Shown here piece by piece: positions 52,796-62,080 of a DNA stretch of 64,000 nucleotides. A model generated the notes under the pieces. It did no database searches. It had not been told where the DNA came from and saw nothing but the letters and a program-made list of their open reading frames with translations. This stretch comes from Paenibacillus thermotolerans (GTDB lineage: Bacteria; Bacillota; Bacilli; Paenibacillales; YIM-B00363): NCBI RefSeq assembly GCF_028745515.1, contig NZ_JAQZSG010000009.1, forward strand, positions 1 to 64,000, written 5' to 3'. How positions within the stretch are numbered: position 1 is the stretch's first letter; each line of letters starts with the position of its first letter. The translations under genes and the position numbers were made by a program.

Positions 52796-52809
52796 GGGAA
52801 GCGGTTACA
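52796..52809 (+). promoter_or_regulatory. cre-like site
   Basis: GGGAAGCGGTTACA matches TGNAANCGNWNNCW except at position 1. It lies 26 bp before the oxidoreductase start. Confidence 0.45.
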
Positions 52810-52835
52810 TTTTTCTGATAGAAGGAGAGGTTGAG

Positions 52836-53948
52836 ATGAGGGAGAAGGTTGGGATCGGCATCGTAGGCGCGGGGGCGATTGCGATTCGGGGAGCGTTAAC
52901 GCACTTAAGCCAGGAGGATGCGCAGGAGAAAGTCCGGTTGGCGGCTATTTGCGATACCGTTCCAGGAAGGGCAAAGGCTGCGGCGGACAAATACGGCGTC
53001 GATGCGGCGTATGAAAGCTGCGAGGAGCTGCTCGCCGACCCGAATGTGGACATCGTAACGATCTGCACGCCGATCGGACTCCACTATGAGCAGGGCTTAA
53101 TGGCAATTGAAGCGGGGAAGCATGTGCATTTCAATAAAACGATGACCACCCAGGTTGACGAAGCGGACGAAATTATCCGGAGGGCAGCCGAGAAAAACGT
53201 AAAAGTCGTAGCATCCCCCGGCATGATGCTGCATCCGGTGAACCGAAGAATGAGAAAGCTTGTCTTGGACGGCTCGCTCGGCCAATTGGCTTGGGCTATT
53301 ACCGGTACGTCCGCAGGCAGCGGCACATACCACTTAAACGAAGAATTCAGAACCGGAAACGACATTCTAACGAACGTTAATCCCGAATGGTATTACAAGA
53401 AGCCCGGCGGAGGCCCGATGTACGACGTCTCGGTTTACGCCTTGCACAATCTGACGGGTATTTTAGGACCGGCGAAACGCGTTACCGCATTCTCAGGCAT
53501 TGGAATTCCGGAACATCCATTCAGAGGTCAAACGATCGTAAATGAGATGGACGATTCCACGATGCTGCTGCTTGATTTCGGAAATTCGTTCTATGCAACG
53601 GTATACACTACGATTGCCGGAACGATTACAGGATGGACTCCCAATATTTACGGAACGCGCGGCTCCATCATCGGAACGAAATTCGGCGATCAACAATTGG
53701 TTCGCGAAGGCGACCACCAGCCTCATGTAACGGGGGTTCATCAGGAACTTCTTGAATCCCATGTTTATGAAGACATTATGCAGTTGGTCGACTGGGTGAC
53801 GCTCGGAATTCCTACCATAGCGAGCACGGAGCATGCAAGACACGTAGTAGATATCATTGAATCCGGGTATCGGGCGGCGAGCACGGGAATGGCCCAAGAT
53901 TTGTCTACATCATTCACTCCGTTGTCTTTGGATCAATTGAACGATTAA
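52836..53948 (+). CDS. Gfo/Idh/MocA family oxidoreductase
   Basis: NAD(P)-dependent sugar oxidoreductase of 370 aa. The Rossmann domain starts GIGIVGAGAIAIRG, and the family motif appears as EAGKHVHFNKTMTTQ, where the usual EKP Lys position is occupied by FNK. The C-terminal domain has NPEWYYKKPGGGPMYDVSVYALHNL, with the DxxxH-type motif DVSVYALH. The long open frame upstream is not coding; AAGGAGAGG fits the ATG at 52836. It probably works on a sugar released by the GH2 enzyme encoded next. Confidence 0.92.
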   Translation: MREKVGIGIVGAGAIAIRGALTHLSQEDAQEKVRLAAICDTVPGRAKAAADKYGVDAAYESCEELLADPNVDIVTICTPIGLHYEQGLMAIEAGKHVHFNKTMTTQVDEADEIIRRAAEKNVKVVASPGMMLHPVNRRMRKLVLDGSLGQLAWAITGTSAGSGTYHLNEEFRTGNDILTNVNPEWYYKKPGGGPMYDVSVYALHNLTGILGPAKRVTAFSGIGIPEHPFRGQTIVNEMDDSTMLLLDFGNSFYATVYTTIAGTITGWTPNIYGTRGSIIGTKFGDQQLVREGDHQPHVTGVHQELLESHVYEDIMQLVDWVTLGIPTIASTEHARHVVDIIESGYRAASTGMAQDLSTSFTPLSLDQLND

Positions 53949-54010
53949 ATCGATGTGTTCCGGAAGGTCGATAACCTTATTTATACGTAACAATGATTGG
54001 AGGACTTGTC

Positions 54011-55771
54011 ATGATTCAAGAGAGCCCGCAGGCTATTCCGAGACCGGAGTATCCGCGTCCGCAGATGGTGCGTTCCGAGTGGATAAATTTAAACGGCGAA
54101 TGGCAGTTTGAAATCGATCACGGCAACAGCGGTAAGGCCAGAGGCTTGTATGAAATCGACCGCGCCATGAGCAGCCGCATCCTGGTGCCGTTTTGTCCGG
54201 AGAGCAAGCTGTCGGGTATCGAGCATAAAGATTTCATGGAAGCGGTGTGGTACAAACGGCAATTTACGATTCCGGAACCGTGGGCCGGCAAGACTATTCT
54301 TCTTCATTTCGGTGCCGTCGATTACGAAACGGAAGTATGGATCAACGGCCAATCGGTCGGCACTCATAAGGGCGGTTATACCCCATTCGCCTTTGATATT
54401 ACGAAGCAGCTTTCCGGCGACAGCAATACGGTCACCGTCTACGCTCAGGATCGTTTGCGTTCCGGCTTGCAGCCTCGCGGAAAACAGAGCGGAACATTTC
54501 ATTCGCAGGGCTGCGATTATACGCGCACGACGGGAATATGGCAGACGGTGTGGCTGGAGGCTGTGAACGAAACGTATGTGAAAAGCTTCAAAGTCGTCCC
54601 CGATGCGGACAACGCCTCCGTCCACCTCGAGGCTGCAATCGCGGGGCACGTCGCAAATACGTTTATCGAAGCCGAAGCGTTCTTCGACGGAAATTCAGTC
54701 GGGATTCGCCGCGCCGCATTGAGCGGCCCTGACGCAAGAATGTCCCTTGATTTATCGGAAACTCATTTATGGGAGCCGGGAAATCCGTCGCTCTACGATC
54801 TCAAGCTGCGGCTCATTCGGCAAGATTCGGTCGTCGATTCGATTGATTCTTATTTCGGCTTACGCAGTATTCGATTGGACGGAATGGCGTTCCGGATTAA
54901 CGGACGGTCCGTGTTCCAACGATTAGTGCTTGACCAGGGTTTTTATCCCGATGGAATTTATACGGCGCCTACGGACGACGATTTACGGAAAGACATCGAG
55001 CTGTCTATGGCGATGGGATTTAACGGCGCCCGGCTGCACGAGAAAGTTTTCGAGCCGAGATTTTTGTATTGGGCCGATCGGCTCGGCTATTTGGTTTGGG
55101 GGGAACACGCCAACTGGGGGCTCGATATTACGACGTCGAAAGGACTGGAGAGGTTTTTGCCGGAATGGATGGAAGCGGTGGAGCGCGACTTCAATCATCC
55201 TTCGCTCATCGGATGGTGCCCCTTCAATGAAACATGGGATCATAACGGCGCCCGCCAAAACAACGAAGTGCTGCGGATCGTTTACCAGGTCACCAAGAAG
55301 CTGGATCCTACGCGCCCGGTCATCGACACGAGCGGCAACTTCCATGTTGAGACCGATATTTTCGACGTGCACGACTACGATCAAAATCCCGAAACGTTCA
55401 AAGCGCGTTACGAACCGATGAAAACAGGCGGAAAGCCTTTCGTTACGTTTGCCGACCGGCAATCGTACGCGGGACAGCCTTATTTCGTAAGCGAGTACGG
55501 CGGAATTTGGTGGAATCCCGGCCAGAAGGACAATGAAGGGTGGGGGTACGGCAACAGACCGCAGAGCGAAGAAGAGTTTTTGCAGCGGTATGAGGGCTTG
55601 ACGCAGGTGCTGCTGGAAAACCCGATGATGTTCGGATTTTGCTACACGCAGCTGTACGATATTGAACAAGAAGTCAACGGCTTGTACACTTATGAACGCA
55701 AGGCAAAGTTTGATCCTTCGATCATTCGCCAGATCAATTCGCGAAAAGCCGCGATTGAAGAGGAAGGGTGA
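54011..55771 (+). CDS. Glycoside hydrolase family 2 protein
   Basis: A 586-residue exo-acting glycosidase of the beta-galactosidase/beta-glucuronidase family. The sugar-binding jelly-roll domain (about 20-180), Ig-like domain and TIM barrel are in the usual order. The acid/base is Glu407 (PFNETWDHN) and the nucleophile is Glu495 (VSEYGG). No signal peptide is present, so it acts in the cytoplasm on imported material. GGAGGA supports the ATG at 54011 over the upstream one at 53993. Substrate specificity cannot be read off. Confidence 0.92.
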   Translation: MIQESPQAIPRPEYPRPQMVRSEWINLNGEWQFEIDHGNSGKARGLYEIDRAMSSRILVPFCPESKLSGIEHKDFMEAVWYKRQFTIPEPWAGKTILLHFGAVDYETEVWINGQSVGTHKGGYTPFAFDITKQLSGDSNTVTVYAQDRLRSGLQPRGKQSGTFHSQGCDYTRTTGIWQTVWLEAVNETYVKSFKVVPDADNASVHLEAAIAGHVANTFIEAEAFFDGNSVGIRRAALSGPDARMSLDLSETHLWEPGNPSLYDLKLRLIRQDSVVDSIDSYFGLRSIRLDGMAFRINGRSVFQRLVLDQGFYPDGIYTAPTDDDLRKDIELSMAMGFNGARLHEKVFEPRFLYWADRLGYLVWGEHANWGLDITTSKGLERFLPEWMEAVERDFNHPSLIGWCPFNETWDHNGARQNNEVLRIVYQVTKKLDPTRPVIDTSGNFHVETDIFDVHDYDQNPETFKARYEPMKTGGKPFVTFADRQSYAGQPYFVSEYGGIWWNPGQKDNEGWGYGNRPQSEEEFLQRYEGLTQVLLENPMMFGFCYTQLYDIEQEVNGLYTYERKAKFDPSIIRQINSRKAAIEEEG

Positions 55772-55800
55772 AATGAACCCGTTATAAATGAAAAAAGAAA

Positions 55801-55843
55801 AGGCCCTTTCAAAGTCCTACGGACTTGAAAGGGCCTCTTTTTT
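55801..55843. terminator. Bidirectional terminator
   Basis: AGGCCCTTTCAA-AGTCC and GGACT-TTGAAAGGGCCT type arms (55801-55817, 55821-55836) are flanked by A-rich and T6 tracts, serving the GH2 gene and the convergent GntR gene. Confidence 0.88.
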
Positions 55844-55848
55844 ACGCT

Positions 55849-56550
55849 TCACAATGTTTCGTTGACGTATAGAAGGCGCGCTTTGGAATAATCCAAATGG
55901 TCCTTCAGCAATTGTTTGGCTCTAGCCGCATCGCGCTTTCGTATGGCCTCTACGATTTGCAGGTGGTCGCGTACCGATTTGTCGCGTTCCTTGATATCCA
56001 TATGGTCATGGGGGACATTGGAGAAATATTCAATGATAAGATCGGTCATTTGGATGAAAAGCTCGCTATGGGTTGTCTTAAGCATTCCGCGATGGAATTC
56101 GATGTCAGCGTCTTGTATCGATTTCGTATCGGTAACCTCTTGCATTCTAAGCGCCAATTTCTCCAATTCGGACAAGTCCTCGTCGGTTGCCCGCTGCACG
56201 GCTTGTTCAATAGCGGTCAATTCGAAAATATAACGCAGCTCCAGCAAGTCGCCGCGAGTTTTATTTCCGACCTTCCACATGAAGAAGATGTGTTCAAACA
56301 AGGAGGATAAGTCGCGGTCTCCTTGAACGAAAGCTCCTTCGCCGTGCTTGATTGCAATAATCCCCGTGCTTTCCAAGATGCGGAGCGCTTCACGGAGAAT
56401 GGAGCGGCTAACATTCATCATCTTGACCAAATCCCGTTCGGAGGGAAGCTTCTGGCCGGGTTCAAGGCGATGATCCAGAATGTATTCCTTGAGGTTTTCG
56501 CTCACAATTTTACTAAGCGTCAAACGCTCGTCTTTTTGAATCGGTTTCAT
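55849..56550 (-). CDS. FadR-subfamily GntR transcriptional regulator
   Basis: A 233-residue regulator. The N-terminal winged helix shows LEPGQKLPSERDLVKMMNVS and RSILREALRILESTGII; the C-terminal FCD domain has metal-ligand candidates in DADIEFHRGMLKTTHSEL and DHLQIVEAI. A GTG four codons upstream is possible; the ATG at 56550 follows AAAGGTG. It lies 19 bp after a second regulator of the same family, so the two are cotranscribed and diverge from the sialic acid operon. Confidence 0.9.
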   Translation of the reverse strand: MKPIQKDERLTLSKIVSENLKEYILDHRLEPGQKLPSERDLVKMMNVSRSILREALRILESTGIIAIKHGEGAFVQGDRDLSSLFEHIFFMWKVGNKTRGDLLELRYIFELTAIEQAVQRATDEDLSELEKLALRMQEVTDTKSIQDADIEFHRGMLKTTHSELFIQMTDLIIEYFSNVPHDHMDIKERDKSVRDHLQIVEAIRKRDAARAKQLLKDHLDYSKARLLYVNETL

Positions 56551-56569
56551 AGGGACGATCACCTTTATT

Positions 56570-57244
56570 CTATTTCAAGTATTCATACAAAGGCTGCAGG
56601 TGCTCAACCATGCATTGCTTAGCCCGGGGAGCATCCTTCTTCTTGATCCAATGAAGGATTAAACTGTGCTGCTCATAGGCCGTTTCATAAGCGTCAATGT
56701 CGTTAATTTTATCAAGCCGGCTTCGGCTAAAATACTCATGCACGACTTGACTAAGCTGACTATAAGTATGATTGCCGGTTGCCTCAAAGAGAGCATGGTG
56801 AAATTGCAGATCTTCCCGCTCCGGTCTTTCTTGCCGGCGAATCTTATCCAGAAGCACCTGGTTCCAATGTTCTATCGCTTCGATGGCGGTCGGATCGTAA
56901 TGTTCGATTGCAAGATCGATCGCTCCGAGTTCAAGCACACAGCGGGTATCGAGCAGCTCCTTAAACTTCTTCCCGTCGACCTTCCACTGGAAGGCGATTT
57001 GTTCAAATACCGGTTTAACCGAAAGCTCGCCGACAACAATGCCTTGGCCGGGCTTAATATCCACGATGCCCATCATTTGAAGCGACTTCAGCGCCTCCCG
57101 GACGACCGCACGGCTTACGCCCAGCACTTCGATCATTTCCTTCTCGGAGGGAAGCCGATCTCCCGGCTTCAGCCGACGATCTACGATGTAATCCTTAATG
57201 CGGTCATGAACGATTTCTACGAGAGAAGGCCTTTTATGATTCAT
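56570..57244 (-). CDS. FadR-subfamily GntR transcriptional regulator, paralogue
   Basis: A 224-residue regulator with the GntR winged helix (LKPGDRLPSEKEMIEVLGVS, then RAVVREALKSLQMMGIVDIK) and an FCD effector domain (DLQFHHALFEATGNHTYSQL at its centre). The frame is open far upstream, but homology begins at the ATG at 57244; only a weak GGTG is seen before it. It is the gene nearest the divergent sialic acid operon, with TGGT-NNN-ACCA operators in front of both, so it is the best candidate repressor of the locus and of itself. Confidence 0.9.
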   Translation of the reverse strand: MNHKRPSLVEIVHDRIKDYIVDRRLKPGDRLPSEKEMIEVLGVSRAVVREALKSLQMMGIVDIKPGQGIVVGELSVKPVFEQIAFQWKVDGKKFKELLDTRCVLELGAIDLAIEHYDPTAIEAIEHWNQVLLDKIRRQERPEREDLQFHHALFEATGNHTYSQLSQVVHEYFSRSRLDKINDIDAYETAYEQHSLILHWIKKKDAPRAKQCMVEHLQPLYEYLK

Positions 57245-57278
57245 AGTGCACCACACACTTTTCTTAATTTCGCTCCAA

Positions 57279-57289
57279 TGGTCATACCA
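57279..57289. promoter_or_regulatory. FadR-type operator near the regulator gene
   Basis: TGGT-CAT-ACCA fits the FadR-subfamily TGGTNNNACCA operator and lies 35 bp upstream of the regulator start at 57244, consistent with autoregulation. Confidence 0.6.
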
Positions 57290-57391
57290 CCTGACTATGA
57301 TCGTACGTTTTGGCGAAGAAATTGTCAATAAAAACAATATTGTAAGAAAGTATAGGGCGAGAGGACCCGAAAACAAAACTCAAAAACGGTA

Positions 57392-57421
57392 TTGACAGCG
57401 GTTGCAAGGTTGCGTTACTCT
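57392..57421 (+). promoter_or_regulatory. Promoter of the sialic acid operon with overlapping cre-like site
   Basis: TTGACA (57392-57397) is followed after 18 bases by the weak -10 TACTCT. TGACAGCGGTTGCA (57393-57406) overlaps the -35 and matches the cre consensus except at position 4. Confidence 0.55.
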
Positions 57422-57435
57422 TTTCGTATGATCAG

Positions 57436-57448
57436 CTGGTCTGACCAG
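57436..57448. promoter_or_regulatory. FadR-type operator of the sialic acid operon
   Basis: CTGGTC-T-GACCAG is a perfect palindrome with the core TGGT-NNN-ACCA, placed just downstream of the promoter where bound repressor would block transcription. Confidence 0.7.
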
Positions 57449-57520
57449 AAGATTGGGTGATGATCATCCCTTTGATGAAACCGAACGATTCACCCGGCTA
57501 TTACACCCTGAAGAAATGAG

Positions 57521-58459
57521 ATGAAGTTCATGGCAGCATGGGATTTGAGCAAATTTAAAGGTGTCTTTGTTGCAATGTATTCCGCTTACGATGAGGCGGG
57601 GGACATTTGTGCGGAACGAGTACGAAAACTAGCGCGCTATTATGTCGATACCGGCATCAAAGGATTATATGTCGGCGGCAGCTCCGGCGAAGGCATGCTT
57701 CAAACGACGGAGGAAAGAAAAAAGGTACTGGAAGCCGTCATGGAGGAAGTGGGCAAGGAGCTGACGGTAATCGTTCATGTTGGGGCAAGCTCAACGAGGG
57801 AAAGCGCCAAATTGGCGGTCCATGCCGAGCAATGCGGCGCCGATGCCGTCTCGGCCGTACCGGCGATTTATTATAGGCTTTCTGAAAGCGCTGTCGAGAA
57901 GCATTGGCAGGTGATGATCGACAGCTCCGCATTACCGTTCATTATTTATCATATTCCGCAAACGACCGGCTTCAACTTGACCCAGTCGTTGTTCAAGCGA
58001 ATGGCCGCCCAGGATAAAGTCATCGGAATCAAAATGTCGGGGGAAAGCGTCTTTGAACTTCAACAGTTTAAAGTCAATGCCGGAAAAGATTTTCTCGTTT
58101 ATAACGGTCCGGACGAACAGTATGCAGGCGGCAGAATAATGGGAGCCGACGGTGGGATCGGCGGAACGTACGGCGTCATGCCCGAATTATTTTGCCGGCT
58201 GGAAAGTTTTATTCGTCAGGGAGCCGTTCAAGAAGCTCAGCAGCTGCAGCATCAAATTAACGCGATCATTACCAGGCTGTTAGCCTTCCCTTCCTTATAC
58301 GGAGCATGTAAAGCAATTCTAAGTATGCGAGGGATAGAGACGGGTTTACCCAGATTGCCATTATTGCCGGTCGGGAAGGAGCACGCGGAGCAGCTCAAAC
58401 AGCTTAACGAAGAAATTGAGAGCCTGACAAAGTATTACGCCGGCAATCATGTCCGATAA
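57521..58459 (+). CDS. nanA: N-acetylneuraminate lyase/dihydrodipicolinate synthase family protein
   Basis: Class I aldolase of 312 aa. The substrate carboxylate loop is GSSGEG (53-58), Tyr143 lies in YHIP and the Schiff-base Lys171 in GIKMSG, all as in NAL/DHDPS enzymes. In an operon with a sialidase and a YhcH protein, cleavage of N-acetylneuraminate to ManNAc and pyruvate is the likely reaction. An in-frame ATG three codons in is an alternative start; neither has a strong Shine-Dalgarno site. NanE and NanK genes are not in the window. Confidence 0.85.
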   Translation: MKFMAAWDLSKFKGVFVAMYSAYDEAGDICAERVRKLARYYVDTGIKGLYVGGSSGEGMLQTTEERKKVLEAVMEEVGKELTVIVHVGASSTRESAKLAVHAEQCGADAVSAVPAIYYRLSESAVEKHWQVMIDSSALPFIIYHIPQTTGFNLTQSLFKRMAAQDKVIGIKMSGESVFELQQFKVNAGKDFLVYNGPDEQYAGGRIMGADGGIGGTYGVMPELFCRLESFIRQGAVQEAQQLQHQINAIITRLLAFPSLYGACKAILSMRGIETGLPRLPLLPVGKEHAEQLKQLNEEIESLTKYYAGNHVR

Positions 58460-58471
58460 AGGGGTGGAACG

Positions 58472-59431
58472 ATGTCGAACAAAGCCGTGTTAGCACAACG
58501 CGATGCATTACAAGTAAACAACCAGAAGAAGTCGACATGGCAGCAAGTGAAAAAAATGAAATTGCTTTATGTAATGCTATTATTTCCAGCCGTCATGTTA
58601 TTTATCTTTAATTATCTTCCCATGTACGGGATTCTCATCGCCTTTAAAAATTTTTCTCCGGGCCTTGGAATCTGGGGCAGTCCGTGGAATCACTTCGAAC
58701 ACTTCTCAAGGCTGTTCTCCGATTTCTTGTTTCTTAGGGCGTTAAAAAACACCCTCGTGATCAGTATTCTAAAAATCGTCATTGCGTTTCCGGCGCCGAT
58801 CGTGTTCGCATTGCTGCTGAATGAAATCCGGAGTCAAAAATTTCTGAAGGTTACGCAGTCGATTTCATACTTGCCTCACTTTATGTCGTGGGTCATTTTA
58901 TCGGCCATGGTTATCGAAGTGTTCTCGCCGCAAAGAGGGATCATCAACTTTATTATTACTTCCTTCGGCGGTGACCCGATCAATTTTTTATCAAGCAAAA
59001 TCTTCTTTATTCCCGTCGTTATTCTGACCGATATTTGGAAGGAAATAGGGTATGGAGCCATTATTTATTTGGCGGCGATCTCTTCCGTCGATCCGTCATT
59101 GTATGAAGCGGCCGATATGGACGGAGCCAGCAGGTTCAGAAAGATGGTTCATATTACGTTGCCGTCGATTATGCCGATGGTCATCATTATGTTCATTCTT
59201 CGGTTAGGCGGGATTCTGAATGCCGGGTTCGACCAAATCTTGAACTTGTACAACCCGCTCGTATACGAAGTCGCGGATATTATCGATACGTATGTGTACC
59301 GCAGCGGCTTGGAGCAGTTCCAGTTCGATTACGCCACCGCGGTCGGATTATTCAAAAATATAATCGGAGTGATCTTCATCTTAGGCGCAAACGCGATTAT
59401 TCGGAGAAAAAGCGAGCATGGAATCTGGTAG
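58472..59431 (+). CDS. Sugar ABC transporter permease (LplB-type)
   Basis: Permease of 319 aa with a short cytoplasmic N-terminus, about six membrane segments and the coupling loop EAADMDGASRFRKMVHITLP (20 residues). It begins 12 bp after nanA behind AAAGGGGTGG. With the next two genes it forms an LplABC-type importer, here probably for sialic acid or sialylated oligosaccharides, a specificity inferred from the operon. Confidence 0.92.
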   Translation: MSNKAVLAQRDALQVNNQKKSTWQQVKKMKLLYVMLLFPAVMLFIFNYLPMYGILIAFKNFSPGLGIWGSPWNHFEHFSRLFSDFLFLRALKNTLVISILKIVIAFPAPIVFALLLNEIRSQKFLKVTQSISYLPHFMSWVILSAMVIEVFSPQRGIINFIITSFGGDPINFLSSKIFFIPVVILTDIWKEIGYGAIIYLAAISSVDPSLYEAADMDGASRFRKMVHITLPSIMPMVIIMFILRLGGILNAGFDQILNLYNPLVYEVADIIDTYVYRSGLEQFQFDYATAVGLFKNIIGVIFILGANAIIRRKSEHGIW

Positions 59432-59444
59432 AGGAGGAAGCAAT

Positions 59445-60335
59445 ATGGGGGTTGGCACAAAAAGATTCTCGCTCTTCGAAGGGGTACTCATCATCGGATT
59501 CATTGTGTTTTCGATGCTCGTATTGTATCCCTTCTGGCAGACGTTCGTGATTTCTTTCTCGGACCCAAGCCAAACATCAAGTCTAGGCACGAATTTGTGG
59601 CCTGAGCAATGGACCCCTGACGCTTATCGGTTCGTATTCGGCTATGGGGATATTATGCAAGCGTATGCAAATACGATTGTTCGTACGGTGTCCGGGACGT
59701 TCTTGATTGTCGCTTTTACCGTGTTGGCGGCATACCCCCTTGCAAAGAAGGATTTGCCGTTTCGAAACACGATCACCATCTTTTTCTTAATCGCCATGTT
59801 TTTCTCCGGAGGCATTATTCCGGACTACTTGCTGGTGAAAAACTTGGGGCTGCTGGATACGAGGTGGGCGCTCATTTTGCCTACGGCAGTAAACGTGTTC
59901 TACATCATTATTATGAGAAATTATTTCATGACGATTGATAAAGGGATTGAAGAATCTGCGGTCGTGGACGGGGCCGGCTACTTTACGATACTTAGCAAAA
60001 TCATTTTGCCGCTATCCAAGCCCGTGCTTGCAACCATTGCTTTATGGGCTGCCGTGTACCACTGGAACGAATGGTTTCACGCATTGGTTTACATTCAAGA
60101 CGACTCCAAGACCGTGCTTCAAATTATTGTCAGGGACATGTTAACCGCCATGGATATGTCCCAATCCGCCAACGCAGGCGCCATTGGCGGAGGCGGGGGA
60201 GCGAACAAGGAATTGCTGCTCAGCAATGTGCGTGCGGCAACCGTCATGATTTCCATCGGGCCGATCGTTATGGTATACCCATACGTTCAGAAATATTTCA
60301 TTAAAGGCATAATGGTCGGTTCACTCAAGGGGTAA
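59445..60335 (+). CDS. Carbohydrate ABC transporter permease (YtcP/LplC-type)
   Basis: Permease of 296 aa with the EAA loop EESAVVDGAGYFTILSKIIL and a C-terminal KGIMVGSLKG, nearly identical to the ending of the homologue at 8240. An upstream ATG at 59418 is in frame, but GAGGAGGAA supports the ATG at 59445. A glycine-rich stretch (AIGGGGGAN, about residue 250) is unusual for the family. Confidence 0.92.
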   Translation: MGVGTKRFSLFEGVLIIGFIVFSMLVLYPFWQTFVISFSDPSQTSSLGTNLWPEQWTPDAYRFVFGYGDIMQAYANTIVRTVSGTFLIVAFTVLAAYPLAKKDLPFRNTITIFFLIAMFFSGGIIPDYLLVKNLGLLDTRWALILPTAVNVFYIIIMRNYFMTIDKGIEESAVVDGAGYFTILSKIILPLSKPVLATIALWAAVYHWNEWFHALVYIQDDSKTVLQIIVRDMLTAMDMSQSANAGAIGGGGGANKELLLSNVRAATVMISIGPIVMVYPYVQKYFIKGIMVGSLKG

Positions 60336-60356
60336 CTAAACAAGGAGGAGAACAAA

Positions 60357-62057
60357 ATGAAAAAAGGGAAACGTCATGTCGCAGCAGCCTTCTTATCCGC
60401 AGCAATTGTGATTGCCGGTTGCGGCTCCGGAGCCGGACAGCAAGCCGGCGGGGAAGTCGATCTTGCAAAGCTGCCGGAACCGGGGGATTTTTCGAAGCAT
60501 CTGACACTCCAGCTATCCGGTTCCCTTACGAAAGGGAAGGCCGAAGACGGAAGCTATGTGCAAAAGCGTTTGGAAGAGCAATTTAACATTTCGATCGAAA
60601 ATACGAAAGTAGACACCTGGAACGCCGACCAAGTCAATTTAATGGTTGCTTCCGGCGACTTGCCCGATACGTTTGCGTTTACGACAGGCGGTAAGACAGC
60701 GCAGGAATTGTTTGATTCCGGTTTAACGAGAACGATCCCTAAGGAAATGCTTGAAAAATATGCCCCGCGTTACATGAAGATGCTGTCCGAGAATCCTCCC
60801 GGCCCGGTCATGAACTTGAAGAAAGGCACGGATAACGAGTACTTGCAATTAATCGGCCAATATTCGCACGTCGACGGACTGGCTTGGGGGCCGACACTCC
60901 GCCTCGATTGGCTCGAAAAATTAGGCATCGAACCGCCCGGCGAGCTGAAGCAGGTCGGACCGAGCGGCGGCAGCGAAAAGATATTCTTTTCGGAAGGCGC
61001 ATACACGTTGGAACAATTAGAGGAAATCTTGAAAGCCTTTACTTTCGACGATCCGGACGGCAACGGAAAGGATGACACTTACGGGCTGCTGCCGGCCAAT
61101 AACAACTTGAACTGGGCGACGACGTTGATGGGCGCCTTCGGCATCGCCAAGGGCTATAATTTTATGGAAAACGATCAGCTCGTCGTTACGGAAATTTCGC
61201 AAAAATATAAGGACTTCCTGAAGCTCATGGCGAAATGGTATGCTATGGGCCTGATCGACCCCGAATTCACGACATTGGACGAAAAGCTCGGCTGGGAAAA
61301 GTACAAGCAAGGAAAAATCGGCTATTATATCGCGCAGCCTGCATACATCGCAATGGACGATTGGGCGAAAGGAAGAGCTCCGCAAAACATTGTAGAAAAC
61401 CCGGATTCGAAAGCAAAGCTGCTGGCATTGGCTCCGGAAATCGGACCGGACGGCCGGCAAGGGGAAGGCGCTTATCTACCGGTTACAAATTTGGCCGACG
61501 CTTTCTACGTCTCGAAAGATGTGACCGATGAAGAGCTGGCGCGGATTTTGCAAATCTTCGATTATATAAACCATGACGATGAAGCAAGATGGACTTTATA
61601 CGGCGAAGTCGGCGTCCATTCCGATTGGGAAGGAGAGCCGGAGAAGTCTGCGCTGAAGGTGCGTCCGGAATTTGCCGCAGAAGAGGGCAATTCTGGGTTC
61701 TGGGCTTACAACTTCCGTACGTACAGCAAGGAAAGAGTCAAATGGTTCACATCCGAGTATACGCTGAAGTTAAAAGAAGAGTTTTACGCCCGGGACGATG
61801 TCAAAGAGAAGATGCTGATTCGTCCGTACAAATGGGATCTCTTAAACGAAACGAAACAACAGGAGCTTACGAAGCGTTACAGCGGCCAGTTGAACACGAT
61901 CGTCGACGAATTCCGCATGAAAGCAATCGTCGGGGAAATCGATATTGATAAAGAATGGGACAAATATGTGAAGAACTGGATGAATAACGGCGGAAAGGAA
62001 ATGCTCGCCGAGCTGGAGAAAGCGCCGAAGGTCGCCGACCTATTAAATAACAAATAA
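60357..62057 (+). CDS. Extracellular solute-binding lipoprotein (LplA-type)
   Basis: A 566-residue binding protein with lipobox IAGC (Cys at about residue 22) and the long LplA-type fold; it includes a calcium-loop-like DDPDGNGKDDTYG at about residue 230. Unlike the other importers here, the binding-protein gene follows the permeases. AAGGAGGAG precedes the ATG. It should determine whether free sialic acid or a sialylated glycan is taken up. Confidence 0.9.
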   Translation: MKKGKRHVAAAFLSAAIVIAGCGSGAGQQAGGEVDLAKLPEPGDFSKHLTLQLSGSLTKGKAEDGSYVQKRLEEQFNISIENTKVDTWNADQVNLMVASGDLPDTFAFTTGGKTAQELFDSGLTRTIPKEMLEKYAPRYMKMLSENPPGPVMNLKKGTDNEYLQLIGQYSHVDGLAWGPTLRLDWLEKLGIEPPGELKQVGPSGGSEKIFFSEGAYTLEQLEEILKAFTFDDPDGNGKDDTYGLLPANNNLNWATTLMGAFGIAKGYNFMENDQLVVTEISQKYKDFLKLMAKWYAMGLIDPEFTTLDEKLGWEKYKQGKIGYYIAQPAYIAMDDWAKGRAPQNIVENPDSKAKLLALAPEIGPDGRQGEGAYLPVTNLADAFYVSKDVTDEELARILQIFDYINHDDEARWTLYGEVGVHSDWEGEPEKSALKVRPEFAAEEGNSGFWAYNFRTYSKERVKWFTSEYTLKLKEEFYARDDVKEKMLIRPYKWDLLNETKQQELTKRYSGQLNTIVDEFRMKAIVGEIDIDKEWDKYVKNWMNNGGKEMLAELEKAPKVADLLNNK

Positions 62058-62080
62058 ACACGGGACGGGAGTTTTGCCAT

